Counted from the stretch's first letter, positions 35,789-46,630 are shown. The stretch: DNA of 64,000 nucleotides from Druceiella hillmani (GCA_039881145.1 JAYKKI010000052.1:10485001-10549000); one strand, 5' to 3'. The notes: a model not told the origin generated them from the letters alone. A program made the numbers and translations.

Positions 35789-36285
35789 AATTAAAAGAAA
35801 CTACGAGATGTAGTATTATTTCTACTTTATTTAAATTCTTTACCACGACCTAGGTTTCGTTGTATGACAACATCTTCAGGTGGACAATCTTTGCTAATTG
35901 CCCACCTGAAAATGTTATATGACGAAGAATAATGGTGAAGATAGATGTCATACAACGAAACCTAGGTCGTGGTATAGAATTGAAATAAAGTTGAAATAAT
36001 ACTACACACGCTAAATATATTCAAGATTTGTATAAATTATCGTAATACCTTGAAAGACTTCTTGTTACTTTTAAGAACTTGTGGTTACTTTTAAGATTCT
36101 TTACTGACAGCAATTTTATAAGGACTATCAACTCCCTTCTTAGAAGTAAACTTGAAATGAACGTTGTCATTTGATCTGTTCATAGGGATAATTATACAAT
36201 TATGAGTACGTTAGTGATAATAGAAAGATAAAATAATATTTCTTGATATATTATTATTTTTTCTCATGATATATGATCGCTTATT
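35789..36285. mobile_element. Palindromic ribozyme-bearing repeat, copy 2
   Basis: The left arm starts near 35,789 (aattaaaagaaactac). The right arm ends at about 36,005, where the outermost ~45 bp of the family consensus have been deleted so that actac joins directly to a cgctaaatatattcaag segment. From there to 36,285 the sequence is the reverse complement of 8605-8905 in copy 1. The centre has an extra segment (35,915-35,955) not present in other copies. No ORF is recognisable. Confidence 0.75.
35843..35883 (-). ncRNA. Hammerhead-ribozyme-like motif (copy 2, best preserved)
   Basis: Read on the minus strand from 35,883: stem I strand CCAC; core CUGAAGA; one extra U; stem II GUUGU-CAU-ACAAC (five pairs, three-base loop); core GAAA; stem III ACC-UA-GGU; cleavage-site C; stem I strand GUGG (four pairs). 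This is the type I arrangement. Stem III is a perfect self-complementary 8-mer, so two molecules could pair, as reported for dimeric hammerheads. The extra U after CUGAAGA departs from the usual core, so self-cleavage is not assured. Confidence 0.6.
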
Positions 36286-36583
36286 TATATTAGTCATATG
36301 GCCTGTTTATTTTTGACTCTCTTTGTCTTAACCGTGCGCCTTATAAAGTTACGCAAATATACAATAGTATTGAGTTAATTTTGTTTCGCATCTCTTAATA
36401 TAATTTTCAGCATATACATTTTCTGTCCCTTCAACCATAATCAAAATTCCACAGTTTTTTTCCTATCGTAAGTACTCTCTCTCTAAATTGAGAGACCAAT
36501 CTCTCAATTTAGTTTTTATGATCTAGATTTTGATATTTCATTTTACTTGATTGGCATCGATAAGTCAGATCAGATAAGAGATG
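36286..36583. other. AT-rich spacer with a perfect hairpin
   Basis: A 13-bp perfect inverted repeat with a 4-base loop lies at 36,483-36,512 (ctaaattgagaga / tctctcaatttag). Confidence 0.6.
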
Positions 36584-36712
36584 TTATTTTTAAATATTAA
36601 ACTTTATTAACTTAGTTTTAGACTTATAATATTATCAAAATAAATGTACAAGTTACGCCAACTATTAGCGGCGTTTATAAGTTTTATTCTTAGAGAAAAT
36701 TAAATCTAAGTT
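36584..36712 (+). repeat. Solitary copy of the 215-bp-array terminal unit
   Basis: This segment (ttatttttaaatattaaac to agaaaattaaatctaag) matches 38,316-38,442 with few differences, including the tail cgccaactattagcggcg that is absent from the internal array monomers. It shows that the array's last unit also occurs alone. Confidence 0.9.
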
Positions 36713-37595
36713 TTTTTATTTGATTTAACTGTGCAGTTTTCGGGTTTTTTATTTTGATTAACTGTGATGTAGTGAAGAATAATATTTTATAATAATGTGA
36801 CTTATTATTTTAATATATAGAACCTATTTTTATTTTATGACTGATTACTTGTTAATATTGTACCACATGTAGAACTAAAATTTGTCCTAGACTACATTTG
36901 CGTAGACTATTATATCCGATTTCGATAGCATAAATTAACTTACACCTAACGACATTTATAGAAACCAACAGGAACTGTTATTAAAACATCATAACACCAA
37001 ACAATTTTAGAATTATTTTAACATTTCTACAGCCTGCTTTGTGACCACAAAATAAATCGTAACAAAGAATATTAAAAGGGATTATTTTCGTAGTAATTTA
37101 AACAATTACGTTTTGTATACTAATATTTTTCTATATTTTCCGATTTTGTATTTTTGGTATTATATCCAAATGACATTTACCCAATTTTATTTCCAAAATC
37201 ATGAATTGTATTGTTTTGGAATATTTATTGAAATCCGTTAAGTAATATTAGTAATATTTGACACTGCCAACACGTTTAAAATAATAGGTAAATTAAGTTA
37301 GATTAGGTCAACATATAGGAGTAGCATATACTTTTTATCTGAATATTATAGCTTAAAAGAACTCTGGCTTTGTGAATATTATGATAATAATACTACCAAC
37401 ACTATCTATTCACGTTTTTAGTCAAATGTATGCTCATAGATATATTAAGATATGGTACTGCCATCGCTATCTATTAGCGTTTTAAATAAAATTTATGTTT
37501 ACAGATATTGATAATATTAATAAAAAATTGAAAAAAAAACAATTATTTTGTTTTTTTTACTACTATATTACTGATAATAATAATAATAATAATAG
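36713..37595. other. AT-rich stretch with a dispersed repeat
   Basis: About 37,330-37,423 (ctttttatctgaatattat to cacgtttttagtc) is a diverged match of 60,240-60,332 in the same orientation. A (TAA)n run precedes the next array at 37,574-37,592. Confidence 0.6.
37330..37423 (+). repeat. Dispersed repeat, copy 1 of a ~93-bp pair
   Basis: Shares tttttatctgaata, a ctggctttgtgaa / ctgacttggtgaa block and a ctatctattcacgttttta / ctattgattagggttttta end with 60,240-60,332. No coding sense. Confidence 0.6.
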
Positions 37596-38442
37596 TCATA
37601 ATAGTTTCGACAGTTCAGCTGGATCAACCGTGGTATAATGGTTAGCGCGTAACCGCGGATAATGGTTATTACACTAAAGTTATTTTTAAATATTAAACTT
37701 TATTAACGTGACTTTTTATTTATAATATTTTCAAAATAAATGTACAAGTAACGTTAATAATAATAATAGTTTCAACAGTTCAGCTGGATCAAACCTGGTG
37801 TGATAGTTGACGAGTTCGCGCGGTACGCCGACGCGGCCGATCGACTTTTTCTTTGTGACTTACAATAATGGTTATTACACTAAAGTTATTTTTAAATATT
37901 AAACTTTATTAACGTGATTTTTTATTTATAATATTATCAAAATAAATGTACAAGTAACGTTAATAATAATAATAGTCTTAATAGTTTCAACAGTTCAGCT
38001 GGATCAAACGTGGTGTGATAGTTGGCGAGTTCGCGCGGTACGCCGACGCGGCCGATCGACTTTTTCATTTTGATTTACAATAATGGTTATTACACTAAAG
38101 TTATTTTTAAATATTAAACTTTATTAACGTGATTTTTGTTTTATAATATTATCAAAATAAATATACAAGTAACGTTAATAATAATAATAGTCTTAATAGT
38201 TTCAACAGTTCAGCTGGATCAAACCTGGTGTGATAGTTGACGAGTTCGCGCGGTAGGCCGACGCGGCCGATCGACTTTTTCTTTGTGATTTGCAATAATG
38301 GTTATTACACTAAAGTTATTTTAAATATTAAACTTTATTAACGTATTTTTTGACTTATAATATTATCAAAATAAATGTACGAGTAACGCCAACTATTAGC
38401 GGTGTTTATAAGTTTTATTCTTAGAGAAAATGAAATCTAAGT
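37596..38442 (+). repeat. ~215-bp tandem array with a GC-rich head in each monomer
   Basis: The landmark cagttcagctggatcaa falls at 37,611, 37,776, 37,991 and 38,206 (intervals 165, 215, 215). Full monomers carry a CpG-rich block (gttcgcgcggtacgccgacg, then cggccgatcgac) inside otherwise A/T-rich sequence. The first monomer lacks this block and reads ggtataatggttagcgcg, which resembles a tRNA A box. The array ends in a distinct terminal unit at 38,316-38,442 that is also found alone at 36,584-36,712. Confidence 0.92.
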
Positions 38443-38636
38443 ATTGATTTTTTTAACTAATATGAGTTGTGTCGATATTTATCTATCCATCTTTCATCCA
38501 TTGATCCATGGCGGTTTTTATAAGCGGTAATTATAATTGAGTTTCATGTGCAGGCACAGCTAATATCTGATAAGGTTGTTGAAATATTTTTTCCGTACAC
38601 TTTTTTCAAAACAAAGTCACTGTGACTTTATATATT

Positions 38637-38645
38637 AGACATTCT
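38637..38645 (+). repeat. Target-site duplication, left copy (AGACATTCT)
   Basis: The nine bases agacattct abut the poly(A) end of the Jockey element and recur at 43,274-43,282 beyond its 5' end. The final T is shared with the poly(T) run, so the duplication is 8 or 9 bp. Confidence 0.85.
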
Positions 38646-38662
38646 TTTTTTTTTTTTTTTTT
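38646..38662 (-). other. Poly(A) tail of the Jockey element
   Basis: A run of T on the plus strand immediately beside the target duplication corresponds to the 3' poly(A) tail of the minus-strand element. Confidence 0.9.
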
Positions 38663-38767
38663 GTATTCTGCTTAGCACAGCAATCTGTTTTTCACATTTA
38701 GCTGTTATTATTGGTGACTACAGTCTGCGTATGTAATTTAGCTGTGAGGAGAATCCATCGATCTCTC

Positions 38768-41447
38768 TCACTTTGGGTTTAGAAATCTGCTATGAAGGGT
38801 TGGAATACTGTTCCTTCTTAGTCGTGAGTGTTTAACACTGCCATCTCCTGATAGTTTGGTAGCCAGCACATTCACATGTTCAGATAGCTTGGTCTGGTAT
38901 TTAAGACTTCTGGTGGCTATTTCCTGTTTTACAGTTGTTAGGTTCAAATCTCGGAGTATGTATTTGTTACTTATACAGTTTGGGATTTGGAACATATATC
39001 TCATTGTCTTGGTTTGAAATCTTTCCAAGATCTCGATGTTACTGTTAGATGCTGTACCCCACAGCTCGATCCCGTATGTCCACACTGGTTTTAATATTGT
39101 TTTGTAGACAGCCATTTTGCTTTCATTAGATAGTTGAGATTTTTTCCCGATGAGCCAGGACAAGCTTCGCAATTTTGTATCTAATTGTTTACGTTTATTC
39201 CAGATGTGTTTTTGCCACGTCAATCGTCTATCCAAGTGCATGCCGAGGTATTTAGCAGTATCTGAGTGCGGTATCTGTTGCCCGTTTAAAGTAATTGCTG
39301 GGCAATCTCCTTTTCTGAGACTGAATGTTACGTGAACGGATTTACTGTTATTCGCTTTTATTCTCCATTCTGCAAGCCACGCTTCAACTTCAGTAAGGTG
39401 TTTTTGAAGAAATATAGACGCGGTTATTGCTTCTGAATGTACGGACAGTATAGCAGTATCATCTGCATAGGTGGCCATTACTGTGTCAACATTTTTAGGA
39501 ATATCCGCAGTGTAGATCAGATACAATACGGGTCCGAGGATACTGCCCTGAGGGACACCCGAGTGGATTTCGTAGAGTTCTGACGTTTCAGTGTTGACTT
39601 TTACTTCAAAGCATCTTTTATCTAAGTACCTTTTTAGAAGTAGATAAAATGAGTACGGTAGATGCTTCTTTATTTTGTATAAGAGGCCCATGTGCCAGAC
39701 CTTATCGAAGGCCTGACTTATATCAAGAAAAACAGCGGAGCAGTAGTCTTTGTTCTCCAAGGCTTCGTTAATTGTGTTTGTTAATCTATGAACTTGTTCG
39801 ATTGTGCCATGTTTTTGCCTGAAGCCAAATTGATGGTCGGTAATTATTTCATTCAGTTTGGGTTGCAATCGACTCAGGATTATTTTTTCGAAAAGTTTGC
39901 CGACCAGAGGGTAAACTGATTGGCCTGTACGATACAACTTCAGCTGCTTCTTTACCAGGTTTCAAGATCATTACGACCTGGGCAAACTTCCATTGGCAGG
40001 GGAAATGACAGAGTCTCAGACATGCGTTGAATAGTACTACCAGGTACATTAATCCCTTTTTTGGTAGGTTAGTTAAGAGAGTAGTATCTATTTGGTCATA
40101 ACCGGGAGCTTTTCTGACCGGGAGAGATTTAATTTGTCTATTAACTTCTCTGGGGCTCACTGGTTTTAATGGAAGACATAATTGACCTGGAGAGTTTAAG
40201 AAGTCTGTTATTTCTTTGTCTTTTTCCAGGTTGCTGCTCGGTAAAGGCGTAAAGACGTCTTTGAGGTGTTCTGCAAAAGTTGTTGCCTTCTCGTGGTCCG
40301 ATCTGGCCCAACAGTTATCTCTTCTTATAGGTGGCATGTGTTCTTTCGGTCGCTTAAGATTCTTAGTAGCACGCCAAAGCGAGTAATTACTATCCTGGTA
40401 AGGCGTGAGGTGGGCTAGATAATTTTGAAAGTTTAAGTTTTCATGCTCATTAATCATTTTCTTGAGTTCCTCAGTCGCTCTGTTCAGGATTGTTTTATCT
40501 GAGGGATACCTAGATCTATGCCATTCTTTCCTTAATCTACGTCTTTCCAATACTTTCTTCATTATGTTCTTAGGATATTCTTTGTTTGTCATTTTATTTA
40601 TTTTGCTTGTTGAAGTTGATTCTTTGGCTGCTAGGTGGATTATGGAGTTGAATTTTTCTATACTTTTTTCTATGTCTTCTTCTGTTTTTAATTTTACATT
40701 GAGGTCAATGTTGGAGGAAACAATTTCTTTGTATGTGTCCCAATTTGTCCTTTTATTGTAAATTCCGATAGGTGTTTTTGAGTAAATAGCTACTTTGCTC
40801 AAAGTAAGGATGACTGGAGAGTGATCTGACGATAGATCGTCGCACTTCTCAACATTTGTATAATTTCGACCGATGTTTTTTGTTATATAAAAATCTAGTA
40901 AATCAGGTGTTTTATGGAAATCCGTAGGCCAATAGGTTGGCTCTCCATGCGAAATACATTCTAAATTAAGATCTGATGTAGCTTTATAGAGTTGTCTACC
41001 CTTTGGATTGATCAGTCTTGAGCCCCAGAACTTATGCTTGGAGTTCCAATCCCCTCCACAGATAAAAGTCGGACCAAGCTCTTCGAAGAATTGCTTAAAT
41101 TCATCAGCAGTAATTGAGTGTCTTGGTGGACAGTACACAGCGGCTAAGGTTGTCTCTGAGTTTTTAAGGATGACTTTTATTATGCTTGCTTGTATCTTAT
41201 CGGTTTTGTAAGGGTTAAGAGTATAATGTTTAATGTTGTTCTTTAGTATAACTGCAGTGCCACCGTGAGATCTGCCAGAAGGGTGATCGGTCCTATAGAT
41301 CGTATAGTATTTCATTTTCACGTGGGAACGCTGGGTTAGTCTTGTTTCAGATATCAAGGCCACATCTATATTCTCCGATATCATAAATAGCTCAAGTTCC
41401 TGACATTTCTCAGTAATTCCGTTGGCGTTCCAAGTGAGTATACGCAT
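38768..41447 (-). pseudogene. Jockey ORF2: endonuclease/reverse transcriptase, one frameshift
   Basis: ORF2 encodes the enzyme that nicks target DNA and copies the element RNA. The N-terminal exonuclease/endonuclease/phosphatase domain shows WNANGI (residues 6-11), SET (33-35), GGDWNSKH (131-138) and SSDHSP (206-211). The RT begins with VRKAPGYDQI near residue 450. A net change of frame at about 39,909-39,912, just after YRPISL, splits it into a 532-codon first part and a second open part from 39,937. The second part carries AVFLDISQAFDKVWH, GVPQGSILGP and the catalytic YADD box (about 39,458-39,469). Total length, about 893 codons, is normal for Jockey ORF2. The ATG at 41,447 is chosen because it lies two bases after the ORF1 stop and leads straight into the endonuclease. 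No RNase H was seen. Confidence 0.93.
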
Positions 41448-41449
41448 AT

Positions 41450-42940
41450 TTAAGCCCTCTGTGTGGCCAGACCTGTGATTAGTTGAACCATCCGGTCCAT
41501 CATGCTGTCCATCATGTTTTTCATGATTTCTTGAAATCTATTAAACATTACGTCCAATAAATTGCTGATTTGGCTGTTGTCTGTTGTGTTAGGTGGAGTG
41601 TTACTTGACTGCAGATTAGTTGTTTGCTCCATACGGTCTTTGAATTTAGTTTTAAGTGCATCTGAATAACTTCTCGAGTGCTGTACTTTGGTGTCATTTG
41701 TAATGGTTTGCGATGATATTGGGACATCTTCTGAGGGTGTTGGTTTACCCTTGCCTGGTTTTGTTTTGATTTTGAAAATACGCTCTTTGTATTCTTTATA
41801 TTTCTGACATCCTCTGTAACTTGCCGGATGGTTACCTTGACAGTTCACACATAGGGCGTTTATCTCTGGAGGTTTAGTGCATGAAGTCGTCGGATGGTCG
41901 TTTCCGCATTTCACACATCTGAAGGGGCGGAAACATTGATTTTTGGAGTGCCCAAATCTTTGGCACCGTTTGCATTGCAAAACTTCCTTTTTTTTGTATG
42001 GTGCCTCTATTGTAACTTTAACTTATCTGATATGTTTGATATTAAATACATCTTTATTATTAGGTCTCTGTTCTAGGTCTACAAAATATAGAGGAAGTTT
42101 TTCTTTGGTTACCCGATGTAGCACGTTGACAACTTGTCTTACTTCGTGTCCTGTAGCTTCAAGTTCAGATTTGATCAGTGATAAATCTTCCGATGCATGC
42201 AAACCTCTAATTACCACTCGATAGGTTCTCTCACTCTTTAGTTTGTAAGTATAATGATTTACATTTTTTTCGATGAGAGTGTCTCTTATAATTTTATAAG
42301 TTTCTATATCCTTAGGTATTAGTTTGACAATATGCCCTGATCTGAGCGTGGTCAATGTGTATTTATCTGTGTCCACGACCCTGTTAATTGTGTCTCTTAA
42401 AGGTGAGATGTTTATTACACCTGTGACAAAAATAGGCTCCGGTTTAGGTACATATTCTTTGACCTGGTTTGCAGTTTCGTGATCGTCGTTGCTGAGAATA
42501 TCAAAGCTATTATGTACAGTTACCGAAAAGTTGGTACGCTTAGACGCTGGTTGTTTGTTTTCTATTTCAGCTGGGCTTTCGTTTCTTTTTCTTTTGCTTT
42601 TGACATAGTCCTGCTGCCAATTTTCCTGAGTTTGTTCTGCACTTTGTATTTCAGAAGGGTTTTTCTGACTAGCAACGGGATCCGCTTTACTGCTTTTAAT
42701 ATATTGCCATAGGGTCGGTTGGAGGACGGTAGTGGAGTTTGAGCTGCCACTAAAGGATGATGATCTCTGCCTAGTTTCGCAAAGATCTTTGGATAAGACT
42801 TGTGTTAGATTGGTTTTATGTTGCTTTATGTTTTGTAATTTATTTTCGGTTTTATTTAGACTCATTTTGTTCCCACGAGTTTGGACGAATTTGTGGTCAC
42901 TCACAGGGTGACGCCTTTCCTGTGAGAAGGCTATATACAA
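41450..42940 (-). pseudogene. Jockey ORF1: Gag-like RNA-binding protein, one in-frame stop
   Basis: ORF1 encodes the nucleic-acid-binding partner that forms the ribonucleoprotein. Its first 305 codons contain a Ser/Lys-rich N-terminus and, near residues 240-300, the region typically just before the zinc fingers (PRE_C2HC-like, with VVIRGLHASEDLSLIKSELE). A single TAA at 42,025-42,023 interrupts the frame. In the same frame, three zinc knuckles follow near residues 322-377: CKRCQRFGHSKNQC, CVKCGNDHPTTSC and CVNCQGNHPASYRGC. The frame ends at TAA (41,452-41,450), two bases before the ORF2 ATG. Start at 42,940 gives about 496 codons; an internal Met (MSLNKT) about 25 codons in is an alternative. 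The stop is a one-base lesion, consistent with recent inactivation. Confidence 0.92.
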
Positions 42941-43273
42941 AGGTGTTCGCCAAGTTCACCAAGGTTGGCGCTAGAGACTGGGCGCCCTCCCAGCCATGCA
43001 TCCTTTTGGCGCGGTCTCCACCGTAGGATTAGGGTGAATTTTTAATGAGGCTTTCTACCTCATGACACGGGTGGTTAAGCCAGTGCCCCCGATTCCATAA
43101 ACAGGAGTAGCGGGTCGTGGGGATCATTTCCTATCTCCCACTGGAGGGATCATTCGGGTTTATTAACCGCCGCCCGAGGCTCGGCGTTGACCTTCTGCGG
43201 CTGGTACGGTCAAGTTCTCAGCCAACCCTCCTCCTTTTTCATCCGGGCTTGGGACCGGCAATGGCGGAGTTTA
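42941..43273 (-). promoter_or_regulatory. Jockey 5' UTR and presumed internal promoter
   Basis: About 333 nt of GC-rich leader precede ORF1. Jockey-type elements carry an internal polymerase II promoter here; that is family knowledge, not visible in detail. Near the 5' end the minus strand reads gccggtcccaagcccggat followed by aaaaaggaggagggttggc, with ccgg/ccgg and gccg/cggc pairings that suggest a folded RNA. A similar ggtcccaagcccggat word occurs, from memory, in other invertebrate LINE leaders. Confidence 0.55.
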
Positions 43274-43282
43274 AGACATTCT
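43274..43282 (+). repeat. Target-site duplication, right copy (AGACATTCT)
   Basis: Direct repeat of 38,637-38,645, flanking the 5' end of the minus-strand Jockey element. Confidence 0.85.
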
Positions 43283-45684
43283 AATAACAGGATCATAACT
43301 ATATCGACTTTTTATTCACATAAAGGTTAAAGCATTTAAAGAAGTTTCCTTTTTTCTAATAATAAATAACGCATCTATAAATAATGTTGTGCTGCCAAAA
43401 GTTATAAGTTACATAGATTAATAACAAAATTAACCATGAAGGCTCTTAAAATCAGTCCTCTTTGTGTTCCACTCCCTTTTGCTATGACTGAACGTACAAT
43501 GATGAAAAACAAACAAACAAAAAATACCTTGTGAAAATATTATTTCCGACAAAGAGCACTGCATTCTCTTACATTTAAAAAACAAATAACAATTGTTGTT
43601 TACTAAATATGCGTGCTAACATAAATATGGTGTTATTACCTACTGTCTTATGCGTTTACACAATTTTATATGTGTTTACAGAATTGTTTACCCTCCATTA
43701 CTTGTAATCCTTTAATAGCTATCCTTAAATTCCGAATATAGTAAATTGAAGAATAATGTTTCGTACTTTCTCCATAATCTATCATAATGACAATTTTCAA
43801 TAAATATTTATGCCGATAAACAACCTTGTGGGGCATAGTCTGTTTTTATTCGTCGCAAAAATATACAGATATTAAATTAATTATGTTTGTTGGTATTCAT
43901 GGTGTACAAAGCAAAATTGTATTCGAAAAACTTTTGAATATGGCAGAGGAGATCTGTTTAAATTGATTTGGAAAAGAGTTATATCCTATTGGTTACCTTT
44001 GTCCGAAAAGTGTAAGTATTTCAAAACAAAACTGAAGCGAACAAAGAAAAAAAAACTATAGCACCTACACATACAAAAAAAGCATTTCAAATTATTTTTT
44101 TCTTATATTTTGTATTTTCTCATTTAATTATGTAGAGAGAAATTAAAACATTTTCAAATGAATCATTTGTTGGTTATTTCAATTTCTGTGACTAAAATTG
44201 GGGTGGCATTTCTTCAGCCTAATTTTACTTCAAAAAAAAAGAATAAACTAAGTAACTTCAAAGAGAAAAGTCGATATTTTATATTATTTTCATTTAGTTT
44301 TAGTGTCTGAAATATTACCATTCAAACATATCTAATATTTCATTTCTAGACAAATAATATCCTATTAAGTTCAATTAAATATTAACTAAATGTCAACTTT
44401 TGTGAACAATTTTTTTCATGATAATCATGCACTTGACAGCTTTTTTTTTCATTTCAACTGCCATTACCAAGAATAGTAATACCAAAATAGTTTCCCCATT
44501 TACAACCTTCCGTACCAAAACAGGTTTTAGACAAAAATATTCACTTTCTGGTAAAATTATGGATAATAAAATGAATATAAATGGATAAGATGGAAAAAAC
44601 ATAAATATTGAATTAGGTAATTTATAAATAGTTCTATCAAGTACTTGGAATACGCATAGAGAATTCAATAATACAATATTTATACCTTTTTATATTTAAA
44701 ACACCATCAGTTTTGTTCACTGCACCACTCTACTGCATTACAAATAATGAAAATAGATTTTACTATATTTTTCTGCATTATTAATACTTTAGTATTATAG
44801 TAAAAAGAACGTTTTATGTTACTACAAAACAGCTTTAACATAAAACTTTCAATTCTAGTATAATATATGAAACTCTAAAAACAAGATAAGCCTTGTTTAA
44901 TTTCACTAATATTTATAAATACAATTAATAACTTTTCCATTTAACCAAATAAGTAAAAATCCCATACTATAATTTTATTAACACCGATTATATTGTATTT
45001 TCTCTAGTAACATACACATTTTCAAACGTTTGGAAAGTTTGCGCTAAACCGGAAAAAAAAGCAAATAAAATTTAAATAAGAAACTACGAGATCGTGTATT
45101 TAGAATAAAAATAAAAAGTTTTCTGTTTTTTAATTATTATTAACGCGCTTTTCCAACAAATGTAGGAAAAACATTTTGGAGAATATTTTAATTATTTGTT
45201 TATAGAATTTTACTGTTAGAAACAATGTAGACAAATACGAAATGGTGACTATAAATTACTGACATAGACTACTTAATAACAATTAAAAATAAAGACCTAC
45301 GTCAAGAAAAAGAGAGATAAAAAAGGAATACTCAGATAGTTAGGTAATATAATTTCCAAAGGCTTTTGATACTTTTGATAGATAGGACGCAATTTACACA
45401 TATATTTATGTTCAGTTGAACCTGGTGGCTACAAAGGCCAGGATTTTACGACTTGTTTATTTACGAACTTTATTTGTACAAAGAACTTACATCTTCAAAG
45501 AAAAGAGAAGGGTAATGACTTAACACTTAGTAGCGTAAGTAATAGTAACTGTAGATAACATACCATTGTAAATATCTGAGTCGAAGATAATAGCCATTTT
45601 TGTCTAGTAAAAATAGAATGTAATAGATAAATATAGCAATTAAAATCCAAAGTAATAGCAATTTTAGTCATCAATCGTCTGTGG
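43283..45684. other. AT-rich intergenic stretch, no gene recognised
   Basis: ORFs at 44,393-44,668 and 45,495-45,695 (minus) have hydrophobic stretches from A/T-rich sequence but no domain. No repeat or transposon end was recognised. Confidence 0.55.
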
Positions 45685-46630
45685 CTTATTTGCACAATAA
45701 AAAGTCTAATGACTTTAAATCACAAGATTTCGGTGTCCAGTAAATGTCACCGAAACGCAAGATAACCTTGCCGTCGAATTTGTCGTTCAGAAGATCCATC
45801 GTTGCATGCGCTGTGTGGCTTGTAGCGCCAACTTATTGGAACTACATGTGTTTGAGATCTATATCTTCAAATTTAGCCCAAAAAAAAATGGTTATCATCA
45901 AACTGTATCACCCACCCGTGACAGTTATTGCGGTGTCAGCTTTATTTCGGAAGAAATGCGGGACAATGACCTCGCCCGGCCAAGATCCACATCAAACAGT
46001 ACATTTTTCTAAATGTATTAGCAACTTATGGTTCTCATGTGGATTATTATCTGCTCAACGTGATAATTTTGCTTGTCGATATAGCCATTCATCCAAAAAT
46101 GGGCCTAGTCGCTGAAAATGATTTTCCGTCCGAAATCAGGGTACACTTCCATCAGCTCCAGAACCAAGCCAGCGAACGCTCGATGCTTAATTTTCTGGAT
46201 GACTTGAACGGGTGCAGACCCAAACCCGATGCAAAATTTGCTAAGTTGAAGTCTGCGAAAGGCCAAGTTCTTGGACCCGACGAGGAACTGACTGCCTCGA
46301 GTTATCCTGCATACTCTCGACTACTACAGCAATATTTTATGCAGACCTCACGTTTTAATAACCTACGGGTGTAATTTAATTGTTTATTAAACCAGCTGAA
46401 TGTGTCCACCAAACAACTAACACTCAATAGGGCGATTGTGTGCACCGTAAAAATCACGTAGAGCACGAAATCACGTAGCGTTCGAATTAAGCACTCATTT
46501 TGATGGAAGAGTTTAATGATTTGTACGTGTCGCTCAACATTGTAACTTTCTATAATGATTTTCCTAACTTTAATCACTATAAACTCTAAATTTAACAGCT
46601 GCAGCTTCACCAACATAGCCGCTTGTACAC
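45685..46630 (-). pseudogene. Broken IS630/Tc1-mariner-type transposase common in insects
   Basis: Minus-strand translation across frames gives, in order: ERHVQIIKLFHQNE with LIRTLRDF (N-terminal HTH, about 46,540-46,480); SVPRRVQELGLSQTS (second HTH, about 46,290); PDFGRKIIFSD, a stop in place of the Glu of the usual SDEAHF box, then AHFWMNGYIDKQN (first catalytic Asp, about 46,110); LWPGEVIVPHFFRN (about 45,960); and GATSHTAHATMDLL with RFGDIYWTPKSCDLKSLDFLL (second and third acidic region, 45,820-45,700). The order matches insect transposases with a GATSHTA box and a final PRSCDLTPLDFFLWG box. Several stops and frameshifts are present. Plus-strand ORFs of 111 and 123 residues over this region are antisense shadows. 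Confidence 0.87.

Larger units (their letters stand above)
38646..43273 (-). mobile_element. Full-length Jockey-clade non-LTR retrotransposon
   Basis: The element is 4.63 kb on the minus strand, bounded by agacattct duplications. From its 5' end (43,273) it has a GC-rich leader of about 333 nt, ORF1 with Gag-type zinc knuckles (42,940-41,450), ORF2 with apurinic endonuclease and reverse transcriptase (41,447-38,768), a short 3' UTR of about 105 nt and a poly(A) tail of about 17. The arrangement and the lack of an RNase H domain fit the Jockey clade. It mobilises by target-primed reverse transcription. One stop in ORF1 and one frameshift in ORF2 make this copy non-autonomous, but its completeness and intact target duplication point to a fairly recent insertion. 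Confidence 0.93.

Noticed and set aside
36483..36512. Hairpin as a bacterial-type terminator
   Set aside because: Eukaryotic context and no upstream gene; treated as a simple inverted repeat.
37626..37660. Possible tRNA gene (ggtataatggttagcgcg)
   Set aside because: Only an A-box-like word is present; no B box, acceptor stem or cloverleaf can be formed.
45744..46374. Plus-strand ORFs of 123, 68 and 111 residues
   Set aside because: They lie antisense to the transposase pseudogene, which explains their openness; no plus-strand family match.
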